Assembly (NCBI RefSeq): GCF_030247195.1 | Contig: NC_080672.1 | Coordinates: forward strand, 91,832,113-91,896,112 | Length of the DNA: 64,000 nt | From: Topomyia yanbarensis | Lineage: Eukaryota; Arthropoda; Insecta; Diptera; Culicidae | Direction of reading: 5' to 3' | Shown here: positions 45,615-56,900 of the stretch, one piece after another | Layout of the letters: every line of letters starts with the position of its first letter | How positions within the stretch are numbered: position 1 is the stretch's first letter | Notes under the pieces: generated by a model | The model's input: the letters and a program-made list of their open reading frames with translations, nothing else | Database searches by the model: none | Told to the model about the DNA's origin: nothing | Translations under genes and position numbers: made by a program

Positions 45615-46189
45615 CAAGTATTGACGAGATACACAAGAAAAAGATTCCTTCGCTTAGGGGAGAATTCCAGTAATAAAAATACAAAGATGGGTAATGTCTC
45701 GTGACTACACTTCGGTCTGTTCATTTAAATCTAATGATATTCAACGGAATCCCATTTGAATGGGAATATTTTAATTTGTTCCTTAGGGCAATTATGATGA
45801 ATCTGTTGTCGTTGCTTTTGTTGCGGGATTCGCTAGATTCGAAAATCATTAGCTCGATGCATTAAATTAGCGAGAACCAATCACAAATTAGCTTCGCTCA
45901 GACGTTTTGAAAGTGATTTTTTCGTTGATCAAAGATAAAAATTATAGTTAAACGAAAAGTATTTCAATTTCTCATTTTTCAGACAGGTTGAATAGCACTG
46001 ATAAGTGCTATTTTGATTGGTGAAGAAAAAAATCTCCGAGCGGTATTCAGCCACTAGCACCGAGCTGAACAGACTAAATACTGCAGTTAAACCATGGAGG
46101 CGGCCGCATGTTAATAATCGTCTTCTCATTTTGTATTAAATAAAAGGAACTCCGCCAACATATCCCTCACCGCCAACTTGCCCCGATCT
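45615..46189. other. Repeat-like fragment shared with 6960-7330
   Basis: Near 46052-46130, CTAGCACCGAGCTGAACAGA, ACTGCAGTTAAACCA and TTAATAATCG resemble CTAGCGCGGAGCTGAACAAA, ACTACAGTCAGCCCA and TAATAATC near 7260-7325, so both are fragments of one dispersed repeat. No gene is present. Confidence 0.45.
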
Positions 46190-46800
46190 CCCCTATTCCA
46201 ATGGATTTTTTTGGGTATATCTCAAGATTTCGTAACTACGGAACCGGAAATTCGATTCAATTGAAATGCAACATAATCCTATGGGGATAATGAAATTCTC
46301 AGTATGAGCTTGTGTCGTCCCTAAGAAACTACTATTCAGGAACTTGGTTACATCACCTGCCACGTCTGGATTCGAAGGTTGTGGCCAATGTACAGAAAGT
46401 GGTTTTGATTGGAAATCAGTGACCCATACTTGAAAAAGCTATTTGGCACATATTAACCGTTTATATGGTGATTTTTTTGCGAACGTCATCATCGCTCTTA
46501 TCCCCAGAACCTGAACCGAATCAGATTAATATTCAATAGCAGCCTATGGGAATTTTGTACCTCTCATTTGTGTTTGGGAATATTAATTTAGTCTTCCACG
46601 AGAAACCTGTCTGGATATGTAATTTAAGATTACTCTATGTGATCCCAATCATCTACCTATAACTCCAGAACCGGAAATCTGATCAAAATGAAATTCAATA
46701 GCAACATACTGGGCCGATACACCGTTTATTTTGAGTGGATCGGCTCAGCCATCTCCGAGAAATCGTTACGGACATTTTTCTAACGTATTAGCACGGATGG
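46190..46800 (-). mobile_element. Diverged copy of the TTTCTCGGAGATGGCTGA repeat
   Basis: Read on the minus strand, CGATTTCTCGGAGATGGCTG followed by GTTGCTATTGAATTTCATTTTG, GATCAGATTTCCGGTTCTGG and repeated CCGGTTC blocks follows the repeat at 52540-52990 (CGGTTTCTCGGAGATGGCTG, GTTGCTACTGAATTTCATTTTC). It is diverged and without clear ends. Confidence 0.55.
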
Positions 46801-49039
46801 ACATTTTTCGATCTTGACGAACTCAGTCGTAAGTATATGATCCTGTAACCTTTCCGTAGGACAAAAACAAAAAACTCAAAAAATCGATTTTTATTGATAA
46901 TTTCATATGGTTTTATCGTTCGATTTTTTATCAGTGTATGTATTGAATATTTGATTGATTTTCATTCGAACGAATAATTGCGCAGATCACCTCGATTTAG
47001 TTTAGTACCCAAAATTTCTGCAGTAATTTTTCAATTGTACTGTGGGATTGTTTTCATAACTATTCGTGTTTCAACTCTAAGCTTGCTGTTTGTAATTGTT
47101 TTCCATTGACCTGTAAATACAGGCGAAATTATTTGGATAACTTTTAATTGAAGTTTGTTTATAGTTGGCCCTTTATCTCAGGAAACGATCAAAACGAACA
47201 TTGACAAGCCTCATGAAACATCTGCATCTCCCCCAAATCCTTTCTTTGACCTCCTCCAGTTATTCCGTCTGGCCCATTTCCGGTTACGGCGGCCACTCAA
47301 GAAACTACGAAGCAGAGGAAGACGCCTAATTTGTGACACACGAGCGCAAGCAGACTAAGCAAAGCGAACTATGTATGTAAGTATGTACAAACACTGCATA
47401 TAATAAATCTAGAGGCCAGAAAGGAAAGGAAATTTATATAAGAAGCAGATTGGTTAACAGCTGTTTGTCGTCGCAGAAAGCGTCTCGGATGAAAGTTGAC
47501 AACGGTTGCTACTATTAACGGAACTCTATAGGTTTCCCACTTTCTTCGCCTAGTCCTCATCTTTCCTCTCATCAACTTTTCCACGAAGCCAACCAGTCAT
47601 CAGTACCTAATGAATAAAGTGGATCGGAAAGAAAAACAAATCCCATCCCGTGGCTTCTCTCTTTCTCTCTCTCTCTGCAATATTTCGAGAGTAATGTGCC
47701 ATCCCCCTTGCACCCTCGCCTGCTGAATTCAGTGAGCTTGTAGTTGGTGTCGAAGATTCGCCGAAAAAAAGAAGAAAAACAGCGCTACGAATACGAACAA
47801 GAAATTACGTGCTTTGTTATTATTCGTCATTTCGGCCAATAAACCGTTTGAATCATGAAAGGCAATGACTGTGTGGCAGCTGAATGGCGCGTTCCATTTT
47901 TTTAAGTACCCGCGCAATATCTGCGTCGTTTTGGTTTTTTTTCGTCAAAGTCCGGGTTGCTGCGTCAACTGAGAGCCCATGTAAACAATAGAGATAATGT
48001 TGACATGAACGGGGTTGTCAACTGATAATAATTTAATGTTGTTTAATCGGTTTCGTGAAATTACTCGAAAACACGTGCAATATTGGCAAACATCTTGAAA
48101 TTGTTTTAACACCATAAAATGACATTTTTGTTTTTGACATTGTACCGTGTGACAGGGAATAAAAATAGGTTTTACCAGTTGCATTTTCACCATACATTGA
48201 AAAGACTCGGGACGAACTTCTGGATGGTATGCACCATTATTAGCACAACCGAAAAGCACCTATTGAGCTAATTATGAGCTTTAAATAACAGTAATACTAA
48301 TTTTCTTAAGGTGAATCAAGTTTTCATACAACGTGTGAGCTTTTTTTTAGCAAGATAAACATTTTAATTATTCGATTAGGGCATATAAGCCTATTGTTTT
48401 GTGATATACTCACCGATTGCTGTGGCGCATACTATGCTTTTATTGTGGGGCATATTACACTGAAACTGGGGACATTTTGTCCTGAGTGAACGAAGAAACT
48501 AGAATTTAAGCAGCTTTGAAAAATATGTAATAACATTTTTATTTCCATTCTTTCATCAAAAATTTAAGTGGTAATTATTTTCTAATTAATTTAGTAACAA
48601 AGAAGACTAGTTGCTGCAGAGATCTTAGTGTCCAACGTTGAAATATAGCTATTACTCGTGGTTCTGAAGGAATCCTGCTACCTCAGTATTTTGATTTGAT
48701 CATGCTCAAAATTGCAACGGATCCTGCCTAGATTTTTCCCTTGTTCTGATTCCATCACAATTTTTGGCATGATTCCGTCAGAATCCTGATGTGGATAAAA
48801 TAAAAATACTAAGCAGAATTCCGTCAGGATACTAAGCAAGAATTTCAGACTTTTAATTGGATCAGTAATACTGAAAGTTTTTATTATACGGTCCACACGG
48901 TCTGAAGTAAAAGGATAAAAGGAGACGTAATTGACATTGCATTGTACAAATTAAATCGAATTTACAAATTATTGTTCTGATACACGCGTATTGTTACTGG
49001 TATACAGGTATCGATCTTTATGCACATTGTGTGAGCAAT
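46801..49039. other. Unassigned sequence
   Basis: The part 47150-47950 is less AT-rich and non-repetitive, with a short (CT)n tract near 47657-47678, but no frame has a recognisable motif. Near 48690-48850 the words CAGAATTCCGTCAGGAT and TCCGTCAGAATCCTGAT repeat, suggesting a small decayed repeat. Confidence 0.4.
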
Positions 49040-50717
49040 TAAAAGCCCGCTGGTATATTTTAAAGCTGTGGTGGCTCTGTCAAAGATGGTCGAGTAATTC
49101 CGCGTCCTTTGGAAAGGATAATAGTACTTTGGGCGGGGTCGTTGGCAAGAAGCTCTTTGATGAAAAGCGATAATTTATAGTGCTGCCCGAGGTCGTCGAA
49201 CTCCAGACAGTTCACTAGCATATGTGGTTCGGGTTCCGCACGTAGCACAGGTTTAAGAGAGACACACGATACTGTGTGGACATGGGAGACCTTCGTGTGT
49301 CCAACTCTAAGCCGCGACAGTGTTCTTGTTCTCTTCTATCGGTTCGATCTGTCCATCGATCGACCGAGCCTTTGACGCGTTGAAGATGTCCTGTACTAGC
49401 CTGTACCACGCCAATGGCTTACGAAAGTTTCAGTTATCTTCGACTTCAGCTGGCCCAGAGTATCAGCGACCGGGACAAGTCGGGTGAGACGTCGGCGGGT
49501 GTGTCTCCCCTTGGCCGCTAGGCGATCATCTCTTTCATTGCCGTCGATGCTTCAGTGACCGGGGACCCAGAAAATTGTTGTGAGTGGATCATATTCGGCC
49601 TAGATAGCCTGGATGAAAGGGTGACTGCATTTCCCCAACTCGAAGGCGGAAATGACTGACAGAGAGTCCGACAGCACTATAACGGGTGTATCTTCCGGTT
49701 CCTGAGCCACAACAAGCGCAATATCCGACGCCTCGGCAGAGAACGTGAAGTACCTACTTTGCTCGTCGATGGTCGTGGTGAGGATCGTCGTGCACCCGTT
49801 AACAGTAATGGCATAACCGCTGTGTCGCCGCTTTCCGCTTAAGGCGTTAACTCTACGCCAGAGCTCTGATGCTGAGGAGTCTGAAGAGATATTTTCCAGA
49901 AACCTGATCCAGCTGGTGTGTTTGCCTTTTTAACCATTTTCCTGGCCTTTCTGAAGTGATCAGCTTCGGAGTGGATCGTCGTGTTCTTCAGTGCCAGCAG
50001 CACAGTTCGGCTTGCTCTTAGGATTCTTTCGACCTCAGGGCACCACCGCATGCAGGAGGATTCCCACTTGTCCTGGGGATGCAGGTAACGCCGGCCAGGT
50101 TGAATAAATTGGTGAGTTCCTCCGGGGTGTATGACTCGTCCCGATTTATTAGATCGTCGATGGTGTCTTCGTAGCGGGTCCGGCCCGCCAGCATGTAGAG
50201 CCACCGCCTTCGGCGGGTTGCAGAAGGTGGTTTCTGGGCGTACGTAACCTGACAGGTTCCCATCCTAGCGACGGCTATTAGTTCGGTATCCAATGGTATC
50301 GGTCGGGATGTCACATCGACCCTGGTTGGCCAAACTCCCTTCTGGTAGATGATCCCCACTAGCGGCGTCCCACGAATACCGGTGTTCAAACCATGATACC
50401 GGGTTCGTCTAATCCCAGATGTGCGTCTCCTTCAGGACCAAGCAGATAGGCAAGTCATTTGTATTCCACTGCAGGGCCCGTGTTGTTGATTTGATGATTG
50501 AAGCGGTGGAGTGAAGGCTAGATGAGGGTAGGTTAATTTCCGCTGCGCCTCCTCCTCCTCCACTGACCGCTATTTCGCTTAACCCTTGTTGGGGGCTCAA
50601 GGAAGGGTTCCCATAATCTCCGACGACGTTGTTGTGAGTACTTGCGAGAGATAGACAGTTCCGGACTGAGTGTACCGTACGACGAGCTTGCCCGGTGAGA
50701 GGTCGAGTCTCCCGCAC
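49040..50717 (-). pseudogene. I-type LINE relic lacking the RT domain
   Basis: On the minus strand: an endonuclease start (ALQWNTNDLPICLVLKETHI near 50470-50410), a frame change and deletion, then RVDVTSRPIPLDTELIAVA, YEDTIDDLINRDESYTPEEL, CPEVERILRASRTVLLALKN, KARKMVKKA and VNALSGKRRHSGYAITVNGC. These are followed immediately by an RNase H domain: FSAEASDIALVVAQE, VIVLSDSLSVISAFELGKCS, IFWVPGH, then GNERDDRLAAKGRH, and the tail PHMLVNCLEFDDL, ELLANDPAQ. The acidic residues of RNase H (E, D, D) are recognisable. The whole reverse transcriptase, normally about 300 residues between these parts, is absent, and many stops and shifts occur. Confidence 0.8.
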
Positions 50718-51000
50718 CAGCAGCTGCCGGAGACGCAGCGCAGCGAGACGGAACTACCCCGGACAGGGCCAGCTTCGGTGAGGGTACTTTTACTCCCGTC
50801 AGCTGTAAATCTCTCTGGTAGTTGAACCTGTGGGTGAAAATTTTCCGGTAGATGGATTTCGATCGGGGTTGAGTGTACTGGTACTTACCCGGACGGTGTC
50901 CGGACCTCCCACGCCAGCAGCCGCCGGTGGAGTATCGCTACAATGTGGAATATCCTCTGTCAGAGCCGGCACGGGGGTGTGGGCGTCACGATTGGTGACT
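50718..51000 (-). other. 5' part of I-type LINE with duplicated segment
   Basis: Two related GC-rich blocks about 200 bp apart (CCGCACCAGCAGCTGCCGG near 50713 and CCCACGCCAGCAGCCGCCGG near 50911, each followed by GG.CAGGGCC/GTCAGAGCCGGC) suggest a tandem duplication in the 5' UTR or ORF1 region of the LINE. No complete ORF1 is readable. Confidence 0.4.
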
Positions 51001-51425
51001 ACTGTATTCCTACCGTTTTAATTGCTCGGAAGCTGCAAAAATAATAGTGGAAATTGCAGCACTTCAGGGAATACGATAGCGTGATTCAGCAAAACGAGAA
51101 TTCTGTGCTGTAATCCCAACAGTGGGACTAGCACATCTACTACAGTGACAGCGAGAAGGTAGATAATGGAGTGAGCTTTGTAGTGCTTGGGAAGCAGCAG
51201 CGATTGGTTATGAGATAGAGGCCGGAGAATGAGAGAATGTGCGCGTTAAGGATAAAGGGATAGCTCTGCAGCTATGGCTTGATTTCAGCTATTTTAGACA
51301 TACTTTGATGTCTAATTGTCCGTTCATATTGTTCGTTGCAGTGAAAATCGGAGTCTTCCAACCACAACTGAAGATTCCTTGCCAGATCATCGGCTTATCG
51401 GCTAATTCTTCCACAAAAATATTTT

Positions 51426-52270
51426 TTGCCTTTCTCATATAAAGAAAGGCTATGCAATCACTGTAAAAATCGACTTTCGAACCGAAGCCCGGAGAGCCGA
51501 GTGTCATACACCATTCGATTCAGTTCGTCGAGATCGGCAAATGTCTGTGTGTGTATGTATGTGTGTGTCATTTAAACTCATCTGAAAGGTATAACGCTCC
51601 CATAAGCTGCTATTGAATTTTTAGTTGATCCGACTTCCGGTTCCCGAGTTATGGGTTGAAGAGTGCGGTCACACAGCAAATTCCCATATAAACTGGTACC
51701 ACCATGCTGTTCAAATGATGTAAAACATATTAAAATTGAGGTAACATTACTCTAGTTTGCGGGTCTGGATCACTAATGATCAATCAAAGCAGCTTTGACC
51801 ACACTGGACACCTATGACGGTTCATGACGCCCCCGGGGAACCCGCCAAGTTCCTAAGCTAATATCACACCCATTCCCCAACGAATTCTCTACCGATTTTC
51901 ACAAACTTGATTTCAAATGAAAGATACAGTAATACCATTGACTGCTGCTGAATTTCATTCGGTTCTTACTCTTGCTTCCGGAGTTACAGGAGTGTTAGTA
52001 AGGATACACTGGAATTTCCCATATGCATCGGTACAATCGTAATACCTCAGAGGCTAAAACTATTGAAATGGTCACCAAATTACTTCTAATCGCAGACCTA
52101 GATCACTGATTGCCAATCAAACATTCTTTGAATATATTGTCCACTATCGACGACTCCGGAAGTCCGGAATTCCGGGTATATTCCACAATTAAAGTCACAT
52201 CGATTCTTCGGTGATGACTGAACCGATTTTCTCAAACCAAGTCTAAAATGGAAGGCAAAATATGCAGTTG
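51426..52270 (+). mobile_element. Mosquito-type interspersed repeat, copy 1
   Basis: It opens with GCCTTTCTCATATAAAGAAA, GAAGCCCGGAGAGCCGAGTG and TTCGTCGAGATCGGCAAATG, then a TGTGTATG simple repeat, then CTGCTATTGAATTTTTAG, CCGACTTCCGGTTCC and further diverged repeats of the CCGATTTTC.CAAAC / TTTCATTCGGTTC block (near 51890, 51950 and 52210). No frame is conserved. The same opening recurs at 52540 and, as fragments, at 18525 and 46190 (minus). Confidence 0.7.
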
Positions 52271-52279
52271 AGTATTGCG

Positions 52280-52470
52280 TCGCCGCACCTCCCCCCCGCC
52301 TTGCCCTTACACCTCCCTCCTTCATCACTCCCCTCCCCTTGGACCACCCTCACGCCCGCATTTCCTTCATCCACCCCGTATACCGAAATAAGATGAAGGA
52401 TTTCTGACGCATCCTCCACTCCCACTCTACTAACCCCCCATTCCCTCCACTTTCAAACCCATTCCACCAA
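52280..52470 (+). repeat. C-rich low-complexity stretch
   Basis: The plus strand is dominated by C with CTCCC, CACCTCC and CCACCC words, ending about 60 bp before the second interspersed repeat. The purine-rich minus frames here are artefacts. Confidence 0.75.
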
Positions 52471-52537
52471 CATTTCAAAATATAATCACATGAAGATAAC
52501 ATTGAACTCATGCTGATTAAGCTAATTAAATATTATT

Positions 52538-52990
52538 CTTTTGCCTTTCTCATATAGAAAGGTTATGCAATTGCTCCAAAAACCGACTTTCTAACCGAGG
52601 CCCGGAGGGTCGAGTCTCATATAACATTCAACTCAGTTCGCCGAGATCGCAAAATACCTGTGTGTATGTATGTGTGTTTGTATGTATGAATGTATGTATG
52701 TATGTGTGTGTGTATGTGCGGATTTGTTAACAAAATGTCCACATCGGTTTCTCGGAGATGGCTGAACCGATTTTTACAAACTAAGATTCAAATGAAAGGA
52801 ATAATAGTCCCATAGGTTGCTACTGAATTTCATTTTCAACCGACATCTTGTTCCGGATTACGAGTTGAAGAGTATGGTTACAAAACAAAATTTGTTGATT
52901 TGTCCACATCGGTTTCTCGGAATTTTCTGAACTGATTTTGACAGACACGTATTAGTAGCGACTAATACCATCTATTCTTTGTAACAAGTG
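52538..52990 (+). mobile_element. Mosquito-type interspersed repeat, copy 2
   Basis: TTGCCTTTCTCATATAGAAAG, CGAGGCCCGGAGGGTCGAGT, TTCGCCGAGATCGCAAAAT, a (TATG)n/(GTGT)n tract at 52658-52715, then CCACATCGGTTTCTCGGAGA, GGCTGAACCGATTTTTACAA and CCCATAGGTTGCTACTGAAT. It lies in direct orientation with the copy at 51426. The end near 52990 is approximate. Confidence 0.72.
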
Positions 52991-53164
52991 TTTAAAGACG
53001 GGTGCGGAAACCTTTGCGATGGCCTGTGGATTGGTAGAACTGAGTTGATAAGAGTGCTAGTTTCGTATCCTGTCGTCTGTGAAGCAGATTTTTTTAGCTT
53101 CATTCTTTTAAATACAATTCTTAATTTGTCAACCGTTTTACCTATTACACTGCTTTAATATAGA

Positions 53165-53700
53165 ACTTGAGCTTGTGCAACCATCCTGGCTGCTACTTTG
53201 TTATCGATCTGGACTAGCGCTGAAGTTGCACAGGGAATCAGTAGATATAATTATGCTTGGGAGTAGCGAAACATCTTTCAATGTGCAACTCCCAGTAACC
53301 CTAAAGTGTTTATTGGATCCTTACCAGCGCCGACCAGGCCCGAACATAGATCGCGGAAGGAAAGGGAAGGAATTGTTAGCCCGATAGTTGCTTTTGCTAG
53401 AGGCCGTATTCACTACTACGCACTCCACAAGTATCACGTGAAGAGGATTATTTGTTAGTAAGTATGGAAGTTGGATTCTACATCTTCTTTACCGACGCCA
53501 GAAAGGTGACTCCACTCTAACTGGACTAGATATCGATCCATCAACTCATGGACCGGGGACCAACGGCTTCACTTCCCTTCCGAAGGAAGACGTGACCACA
53601 GATTTTTTTCACCTCAGAAAAATCTCAACGACCTCGGCTGGAATTGAACCCAGGCCAACTGGAATGAGTGGCGGTCACGCTTACCACTCAACCACCGGCG
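53165..53700 (-). mobile_element. SINE type B, full length, with 24-bp duplication
   Basis: On the minus strand it starts with GCCGGTGGTTGAGTGGTAAG (A box), has GGGTTCAATTCCAGCCGAGG (B box), the family body and a GCACAAGCTCAAGT end. Host sequence beginning CCTATTACACTG and ending TTTAATATAGA is present at both 53141-53164 and 53701-53724 with one mismatch, a target-site duplication of about 24 bp. This fixes both ends of the family and shows about 536 bp as the full length. Confidence 0.9.
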
Positions 53701-53724
53701 CCTATTACACTGATTTAATATAGA

Positions 53725-54441
53725 GTTAATTATCAGACCAACTAGGCAAAATGACCCCCATCGACACACTCCTGTGTCAATTGCTAGTCCCACTAGGAGT
53801 GTTTGCTCCAAAGGGTATAAAACCGGATCAAAGTGCTTGAAATCTTCCGATATTTTACATGGAGAAAACCAATTAGCTCGCATTTTCACCACTAGGTGTC
53901 ACTATACTGCCCATGATCGCAAATCAGTCGCATAAAGATAGGAAATCCCATAGAAAACTGGACAAATATGCGATCATGGGCAGTATAGGCATTGTAAAAA
54001 CCACTGCAAGCGATAATGAAAACGATAATTTTATTACCTGCAAATTAATCCATCTTTGTTAGGAGAAGTTGCTAAACTTTTACCGAAGTGATATCTCATT
54101 CAGTTTTGTAGTGGTCATATGATCGAAAATTCGTGGATTTTGCGAAAAATAGCTGCACGAAACCTTTTTACAACTTATAGTTTTCACACGATTTAACGAT
54201 AATTTATCTCCACACAACTACAACACACGATTTCGATCAATCCAACCGTTTTGCGAAATGTTTGATTTATTTTTACGTAGGCCCTATTGGAAATATGAAG
54301 TTATGATATCGAAAAATAACGTTTTACGATAATTGAAATAACTGTGCAAAGATTCAGCCAAAGTAGAAAAGATTTGTTTACCTCCACGGAATGGCTCATA
54401 TAGGTTAGTAAATGTTTCCAGTTACTGGCCTGTTCAACATA
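53725..54441. other. AT-rich stretch with one short hairpin
   Basis: No gene is supported. The only structured feature is the perfect hairpin at 53902-53988. Confidence 0.4.
53902..53988. mobile_element. 87-bp hairpin with perfect 20-bp arms
   Basis: CTATACTGCCCATGATCGCA at the left is an exact inverse of the right end. The interior block ATCCCATAGAAAACTGGACA is similar to CATCCCATAGAACATAGGAC in the hairpin at 4570-4654, whose ends are TATACTGCC / GGCAGTATA. The two are therefore members of one very short hairpin family. It is either a tiny MITE or a hairpin RNA-like repeat. Confidence 0.7.
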
Positions 54442-54832
54442 CACTCAGGTTTTTTTACGCGGGGGATACAGGCCGCGTAAATGAAAACCGCGTAAATTTC
54501 AAAATCCGCGTAAATAAAAACCGCGTAAATTTCAAAATCCGCGTAAATGAAAACCGCGTAAATTTCAAAATCCGCGTAAATGAAAACCGCGTAAATTTCA
54601 AAATCCGCGTAAATGAAAACCGCGTAAATTTCAAAATCCGCGTAAATGAAGACCACTTAAATTTAAGAATTCGCGTTAAAGGAAACCTCGTTGATGGATA
54701 CCGCGTAAATTCCAAAAACCGCGTAAATGAAAACCGCGTAAATTTCAAAATCCGCGTAAATGAAAACCGCGTAAATTTCAAAATCCGCGTAAAAACCGCG
54801 TAAAAAAATACCGCGCAAAAAAAACTTGAGTG
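54442..54832. mobile_element. MITE carrying a GCGTAAA minisatellite
   Basis: The ends CACTCAGGTTTTTTTACGCGG (left) and, read from the right, CACTCAAGTTTTTTTTGCGCGG are inverted, flanked by TA on each side (54440-54441 and 54833-54834). The interior is a tandem array of a 33-bp unit (GCGTAAATTTCAAAATCC plus GCGTAAATGAAAACC), about ten copies with a diverged patch at 54655-54710. Ends plus TA duplication fit a Tc1/mariner- or pogo-type MITE. The open frames across it (repeating YADFEIYAVFI and FTRILKFTRFS) come from the array and are not genes. Confidence 0.82.
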
Positions 54833-54834
54833 TA

Positions 54835-55380
54835 TGTATATGCCATTTGTTAAATCTCGTGCATTTTATGCAATTTCTTGCTTATTATTGAGTAGACCGA
54901 ATGAAAATTTAACAAGAAATAATGGAAATTATTTATTTGCCCTGATTTATATCGTTCAATTTAGGAAGTAAACAAAATTACAATAGGGCATAGGTTGTTT
55001 ACATCAGTATGGGAATATCAGAAAGATTTGTAGGAATACTGGTTCTAGGTTAATGTATTCCACGTTGAATAAAAAAACTAACTCGAACAAAAACGTAAAC
55101 AACTTCCACTGTTTACATCGACTAATCGTTTCTGACAGAACAAAGAATCTTGTTTCTGAAATTGGTACCGCTTTGAAGCGTCGCAATCACTCCAATCGCT
55201 ACTAACATAGATCTAAGATGCTAATTCGTACCGATTTCAACACTTTCGACGGATCTCTTCCTAATGACGTTTTTCTCTGTTTACGCCACACACACAGCCG
55301 AGAGATCGTTAGAGAAAAAGAAAACAGTTTTCCTTTTTGTGCCCCGACCATTGTTTGCTAATAGCTTTATTACACTGCAA
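54835..55380. other. Unassigned AT-rich sequence
   Basis: No coding or repeat signal is supported. Confidence 0.4.
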
Positions 55381-55490
55381 GCACGTTGTTGGTATGTGCA
55401 TATCATTCGTTAGCTTTACTAGCTGCAGCAGCGGCGGCGCGGGCGCAATCCGTTGCTGCAGCTCCAAATAACAGTTAAAAAGGCGGAGAG

Positions 55491-55498
55491 TATAAATA
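55491..55498 (+). promoter_or_regulatory. Candidate TATA box in GC-rich island
   Basis: TATAAATA follows a CAGCAGCGGCGGCGCGGGCG patch (55424-55445) and an AACAGTTAAAAAGGCGGAGAG segment. The next 250 bp are GC-richer and non-repetitive, unlike the rest of the window, so this could be a host promoter firing to the right. No clear downstream frame confirms it. Confidence 0.3.
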
Positions 55499-55499
55499 A

Positions 55500-56900
55500 G
55501 CCACATTCACCGCCACAACAAAACCAGGCTGTGCACTGCTGCGCCAGGCACCTCGCTCGATGGGGAAACCGTAAACAAACAAATGTTTATTTACTAACAA
55601 CGGCACTTCCTGCCGTCTGTCTACCTACCCATACCCAGTCCCACGAACCAAAAACGTAAAACGAACCACGGGACCGAAGCTGACCGCATATTTTCAAGGC
55701 GCCGTCGGATGCGAAAATTGTTCACTGCATTTCGTGACGCAAATCAAATGCAACAGAGAAACCACCGCAAGCTTTGATCACCTAGCAGTTACGATCTAAC
55801 GTACATCTAGTATCTTTTTTGATAGAATATCCGATTTTTCGTAATCTCGGATTAGGGATAACAGTTATTATTCGATCATATTGAACGGGTTTCAAATGAC
55901 TCCAACGCTTATCTCACATATGAAAAAACGTAAAAACACGTAAACAAACCGCGTGAATATTGTGTACGTGTCTGGCAAAAGCTTGTCTATAAAAAACGAG
56001 TGCAACATGCAATAAGCAATGAAAAAACCTTCACTCCAACCATAGAAAAAAAAACTGTAAACACTTGAGAATTCAGAGAGTGGAACAAAATCGCACATGC
56101 CAAGTATACACCATAGAGTACACACCAACACCAGCAAGCAGACCTCAATTGCTGCTCGGGTAGGCACGGTAGGCGAAGACAGCCGCGGCACCAACGCTGA
56201 CCAGCAGCCGAGCGAGAGGTGCAATCAAAAACACGGAAAGCGAGCTGCATCTGTGGCTATGCATGCATATTATTACAAGAACAACAGTGACTCGCTGCAC
56301 AACAACAATACGATGCACTGGCGGTGGCATTTGCAATCATTCGCATCGGGTTGGATTGACAAGTGATTACAGCTTGTATGAATAGGAAGTTTTTCAATGA
56401 TTATTAATGAGTGTTTCGTAGAGTTTCTTCGACAGTTAAACGATTATTCGGATTCGTTTTTCTGCTAGCATTGTCATCATCATCGCCAACGCGAACAATC
56501 CGGGTGTTCGGAATTACGGCAACCGTATTGCAGATTCCACGCAAAAGAGTCGGATGTCACACCGACCCATTCTGCGTAAAACGAGACAACTTAATCGGAA
56601 AACCATGTTCAAGCATTAGCTGTTTCAATTCGTTTCACCGAATCGTACACTGTCTTGTAATCCGTGTAACGGAGCATCACCGACAAGTGCTACTCGATGC
56701 ACAGTGGCACGAGATTTTTCGTCTCATTTTATCTTCAAGGTAAAGGGTTATAGTTACGATCAAAATTTTATAAACTCAAATTTGATGCATTACTTATCGT
56801 GCATCTAAAAAATCTTGTTTTGTTGTTGTTTATTAAGGCTTAACCATCTAAAGAATCCGACCACCCTGTATTTTGCAGGTATGTGCGTGTAGAATGATGC
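55500..56900. other. Non-repetitive, GC-richer stretch; possible host exon or UTR
   Basis: Plus frames at 56097-56366 and 56411-56743 and minus frames at 55892-56224 and 55987-56250 compete. The frame at 56411 (110 codons) begins with a basic then hydrophobic stretch (MFRRVSSTVKRLFGFVFLLA) that could pass for a signal peptide, but no family is recognised. CpG-containing words are denser here than elsewhere. I leave it as unassigned host-like sequence. Confidence 0.3.

Noticed and set aside
53160..53710. Possible tRNA gene from a TGGTTGAGTGG ... GGTTCAATTCC match
   Set aside because: The match is the tRNA-derived head of a SINE with body, tail and target-site duplication, not a functional tRNA.
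54405..54781. Minus-strand frames with repeating YADFEIYAVFI / FTRILKF
   Set aside because: They arise from a 33-bp minisatellite inside a MITE; two frames are open at once and no non-repeat domain exists.
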